Shown here: one piece after another, positions 62,259-64,000 of the stretch
How the letters are laid out: every line of letters starts with the position of its first letter
Numbering within the stretch: the stretch's first letter is position 1
Assembly (NCBI GenBank): GCA_002398875.1
Contig: DHCC01000033.1
Coordinates: 60,841-124,840, forward strand
Reading direction: 5' to 3'
Length of the DNA: 64,000 nucleotides
DNA from: Bacteroidales bacterium UBA4912
GTDB lineage: Bacteria > Bacteroidota > Bacteroidia > Bacteroidales > Dysgonomonadaceae
Translations under genes and position numbers: made by a program
Notes under the pieces: model-generated
Told to the model about the DNA's origin: nothing
Database searches by the model: none
Seen by the model: only the letters and a program-made list of their open reading frames with translations

Positions 62259-63789
62259 CTACTTTAATTTTCTTAAGGTTCTCAGCAATAATCTCATTTA
62301 GTCTCGCCTCTTCTTTCAATTGCTCTTCCCATTCAGCTTTAAGAGCTGCGAAGTGTTCGTTAAAATCAAAGTCGTCTTCCTCTTCAGGGAGTCCCACATA
62401 TCGCCCTGGTGTGAGTACATAGTCAAGTTCTCTAACTCTGTCAATAGGAGTAGAGGAGCAGAAGCCTGCAATGTCTTCGTAATTACCGTTTGGATTTCTC
62501 CAGTTGTGATATGTATCGGAAATCTGTTTAATATCTTCTTCCGAAAGCTCACGTGTGCGTCTGTTTATAAGATGTCCCAAATTGCGGGCATCGATAAATA
62601 GTATCTCTTTTGTGCGGTTTCTGAATTTACCGTTACTGCGGTTACGACTCATAAACCACAATGCCGCCGGTATTTGTGTGTTTAGGAAAAGCTTGGCGGG
62701 CAGGTTCACTATACAGTCAATTAGACCTTCTTCAATAAGGTTTTTTCTTATTTCTCCTTCACCACTTGTTTTAGATGTTAAAGCTCCTTTTGCAAGAACT
62801 ACACCTGCCTGTCCGGTTGGAGCAAGATGATAAATAAAATGCTGCATCCATGCAAAGTTAGCATTACCTGGTGGTGGCGTTCCATAGTTCCAGCGACCGT
62901 CATTTCTCAGTAAATCACCTCCCCAGTCACTTACATTAAATGGTGGATTGGCAATTATATAATCTGCTTTCAGGTCTTTATGTGCATCGTTCAGAAAGGA
63001 TCCTTCACTGTTCCATTTCACTTGAGAACTGTCAATACCTCTGATAGCCAGGTTCATCTTGCATAGTCGCCATGTGGTTTGGTTACTTTCCTGACCGTAA
63101 ATTGAAATGTCGTTTACTTTTCCCTGGTGTTTTGTCACGAAATTCTCTGATTGTACAAACATTCCTCCCGATCCACAGCATGGGTCAAATACTCTGCCCT
63201 CATAGGGTTCAAGCATTTCTACAAGTAACTCAACAACACTGCGGGGGGTATAGAATTGTCCGCCTTTCTTACCTTCGGCAAGAGCAAATTCTCCAAGGAA
63301 GTACTCAAAAACATGACCAAGAACATCTGCACTGCGTGATTTAGTGTCGCCTAAAGCGATATTTCCAATAAGATCGATCAGTTCACCCAGACTTGCAGGA
63401 TCCAGGCTTTGGCGTGCATAAACCTTAGGGAGTACTCCTTTAAGTGAGGAATTCTCTTTTTCAATGACATCCATGGCATCATCTACAATCTTGCCAATAT
63501 TAGGTAACTTGGCTTTTGAAATTAGATAACCCCATCTAGCTTCTTTTGGCACAAAGAACACGTTTTCTGCCTTGTACTCATCTCTGTCCTCGGGATCTGC
63601 GCCTTGTGCCTGTTCTTCTACTAGTTTGTCGTACAATTCCTCAAATGCATCAGATATATATTTCAAGAATATCAATCCTAAAACTACATGCTTATACTCA
63701 GCAGCATCTATGTTTTTTCTCAATTTGTCTGCTGCCTTCCATAGCTGTTTCTCCAGAGGTTCTTCTGTGCCTTTCTTTTTCTTTCCCAC
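62251..63789 (-). CDS. hsdM: Type I restriction-modification methyltransferase subunit M
   Basis: An adenine-N6 DNA methyltransferase, 512 residues. The HsdM N-terminal helical domain (LEKQLWKAADKLRKNIDAAE, 12-31) is followed by GGQFYTPRSVVELLVEML, the AdoMet motif DPCCGSGGMF (202-211) and the catalytic NPPF (281-284). The start is GTG at 63789, the first possible start after an in-frame stop. A TATATTTG element at 63837-63844 on the minus strand is a good -7 candidate, and a cluster of palindromes lies further upstream. It is the first gene of the hsd operon. Confidence 0.95.
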   Translation of the reverse strand: MGKKKKGTEEPLEKQLWKAADKLRKNIDAAEYKHVVLGLIFLKYISDAFEELYDKLVEEQAQGADPEDRDEYKAENVFFVPKEARWGYLISKAKLPNIGKIVDDAMDVIEKENSSLKGVLPKVYARQSLDPASLGELIDLIGNIALGDTKSRSADVLGHVFEYFLGEFALAEGKKGGQFYTPRSVVELLVEMLEPYEGRVFDPCCGSGGMFVQSENFVTKHQGKVNDISIYGQESNQTTWRLCKMNLAIRGIDSSQVKWNSEGSFLNDAHKDLKADYIIANPPFNVSDWGGDLLRNDGRWNYGTPPPGNANFAWMQHFIYHLAPTGQAGVVLAKGALTSKTSGEGEIRKNLIEEGLIDCIVNLPAKLFLNTQIPAALWFMSRNRSNGKFRNRTKEILFIDARNLGHLINRRTRELSEEDIKQISDTYHNWRNPNGNYEDIAGFCSSTPIDRVRELDYVLTPGRYVGLPEEEDDFDFNEHFAALKAEWEEQLKEEARLNEIIAENLKKIKVDE

Positions 63790-63836
63790 TTGTTATTCTT
63801 TTGTTTCTTAATTACTGTGTTCTGATTGATAGAAAA

Positions 63837-63844
63837 CAAATATA
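63837..63844 (-). promoter_or_regulatory. Candidate -7 element of the hsd operon promoter
   Basis: TATATTTG on the minus strand, 47 bases before the hsdM GTG. No -33 TTTG at the right distance is seen. Confidence 0.45.
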
Positions 63845-63877
63845 CGAATAATAAATAATCCGTGCATTTTTTAATTT

Positions 63878-63934
63878 TGATGGAGTCTAGCCATCATATT
63901 TGCTTTAATATTACATAGACTGTATTTAGTCTAT
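63878..63934. repeat. Two hairpins with shared AGTCTA motif upstream of hsdM
   Basis: TGATGG/CCATCA (63878-63883 with 63891-63896) encloses AGTCTAG. ATAGACT/AGTCTAT (63915-63921 with 63928-63934) encloses GTATTT. AGTCTA or its complement thus occurs three times in 50 bases. They could be operator sites for the hsd operon; this is untested. Confidence 0.5.
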
Positions 63935-63963
63935 CATAAGTTTAAATATCCTTTATAAATAGT

Positions 63964-63999
63964 TTATTATCGGTATATAAAAATATATGCCGATAATAA
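63964..63999. terminator. Perfect 16-bp hairpin at the window end
   Basis: Arms 63964-63979 and 63984-63999 pair completely (one G-T pair) around an AAAA loop. GC content is low and no T-run follows within the window. It may end a gene beyond the edge or be an inverted-repeat element. Confidence 0.5.
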
Positions 64000-64000
64000 G

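Noticed and set aside
1..64000. Insertion sequences or prophage genes
   Set aside because: No transposase, integrase or phage structural protein is recognisable among the genes.

Overview
The window is AT-rich DNA from a Bacteroidota bacterium, most likely a Bacteroidales fermenter of the Dysgonomonadaceae/Porphyromonadaceae type (family-level placement is a guess). The evidence is two SusC/SusD pairs, a hybrid two-component system (HTCS), many lipoproteins, and promoters of the TTTG-N18/20-TAnnTTTG Bacteroidetes type.

Layout. (1) 139-14974, minus strand: a pectin/homogalacturonan utilisation locus (PUL 1). In transcription order it holds susC, susD, an FnIII/beta-helix surface lipoprotein, a strong intercistronic hairpin, a GH28 polygalacturonase, a GH105 unsaturated uronyl hydrolase, a PL1 pectate lyase fused to a CE8 pectin methylesterase, a Tat-type Gfo/Idh/MocA oxidoreductase and a second PL1. 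(2) 15410-22508, plus strand: the HTCS regulator, uronate isomerase uxaC and a UxaE-type tagaturonate epimerase, closed by a strong terminator. (3) 22638-36068, minus strand: PUL 2, with GH2, susC, susD, a hairpin, a beta-helix lipoprotein, GH88 and a second GH2. (4) 36423-37493: a LacI-family regulator between PUL 2 and a plus-strand uronate operon (37732-46905). That operon holds a second uxaC, an SDR mannonate oxidoreductase, a PfkB kinase, 6-phosphogluconate dehydrogenase, a LarA-family epimerase, a Tat-type Gfo/Idh oxidoreductase and a double-DUF1080 lipoprotein, ending in a terminator. (5) 47123-55731: mixed genes, including trhO, a fimbrillin/propeller-like lipoprotein with a 42-residue peptide gene upstream, a membrane AraC-type regulator, flavodoxin, tRNA-Arg(CCT), a DUF1080 lipoprotein, an acyl-CoA ligase, a frameshifted yjdI-like gene and a yjdJ-like gene. 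(6) 55736-63789, minus strand: a type I restriction-modification locus in which hsdMS and hsdR are separated by a broken HigA-like antitoxin gene, a DUF488 gene and an unrecognised gene.

How the parts work together. Secreted lyases, esterase and hydrolases cut pectin and uronide glycans, SusCD pairs import the products, and unsaturated uronyl hydrolases finish them. UxaC, UxaE and the SDR then take galacturonate and glucuronate to mannonate. No mannonate dehydratase (uxuA) or KDPG aldolase is visible. Instead a kinase, 6-phosphogluconate dehydrogenase and a LarA-family hydroxyacid epimerase follow in one operon. This suggests an untested route mannonate -> gluconate -> 6-phosphogluconate -> ribulose-5-phosphate that bypasses Entner-Doudoroff, and it is the most interesting hypothesis here. 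Four near-identical 14-bp sites (TGTGTWCGTGCACA) occur at PUL 2 and uronate-operon promoters, three of them overlapping the -7 element; they tie both units to the LacI-family protein.
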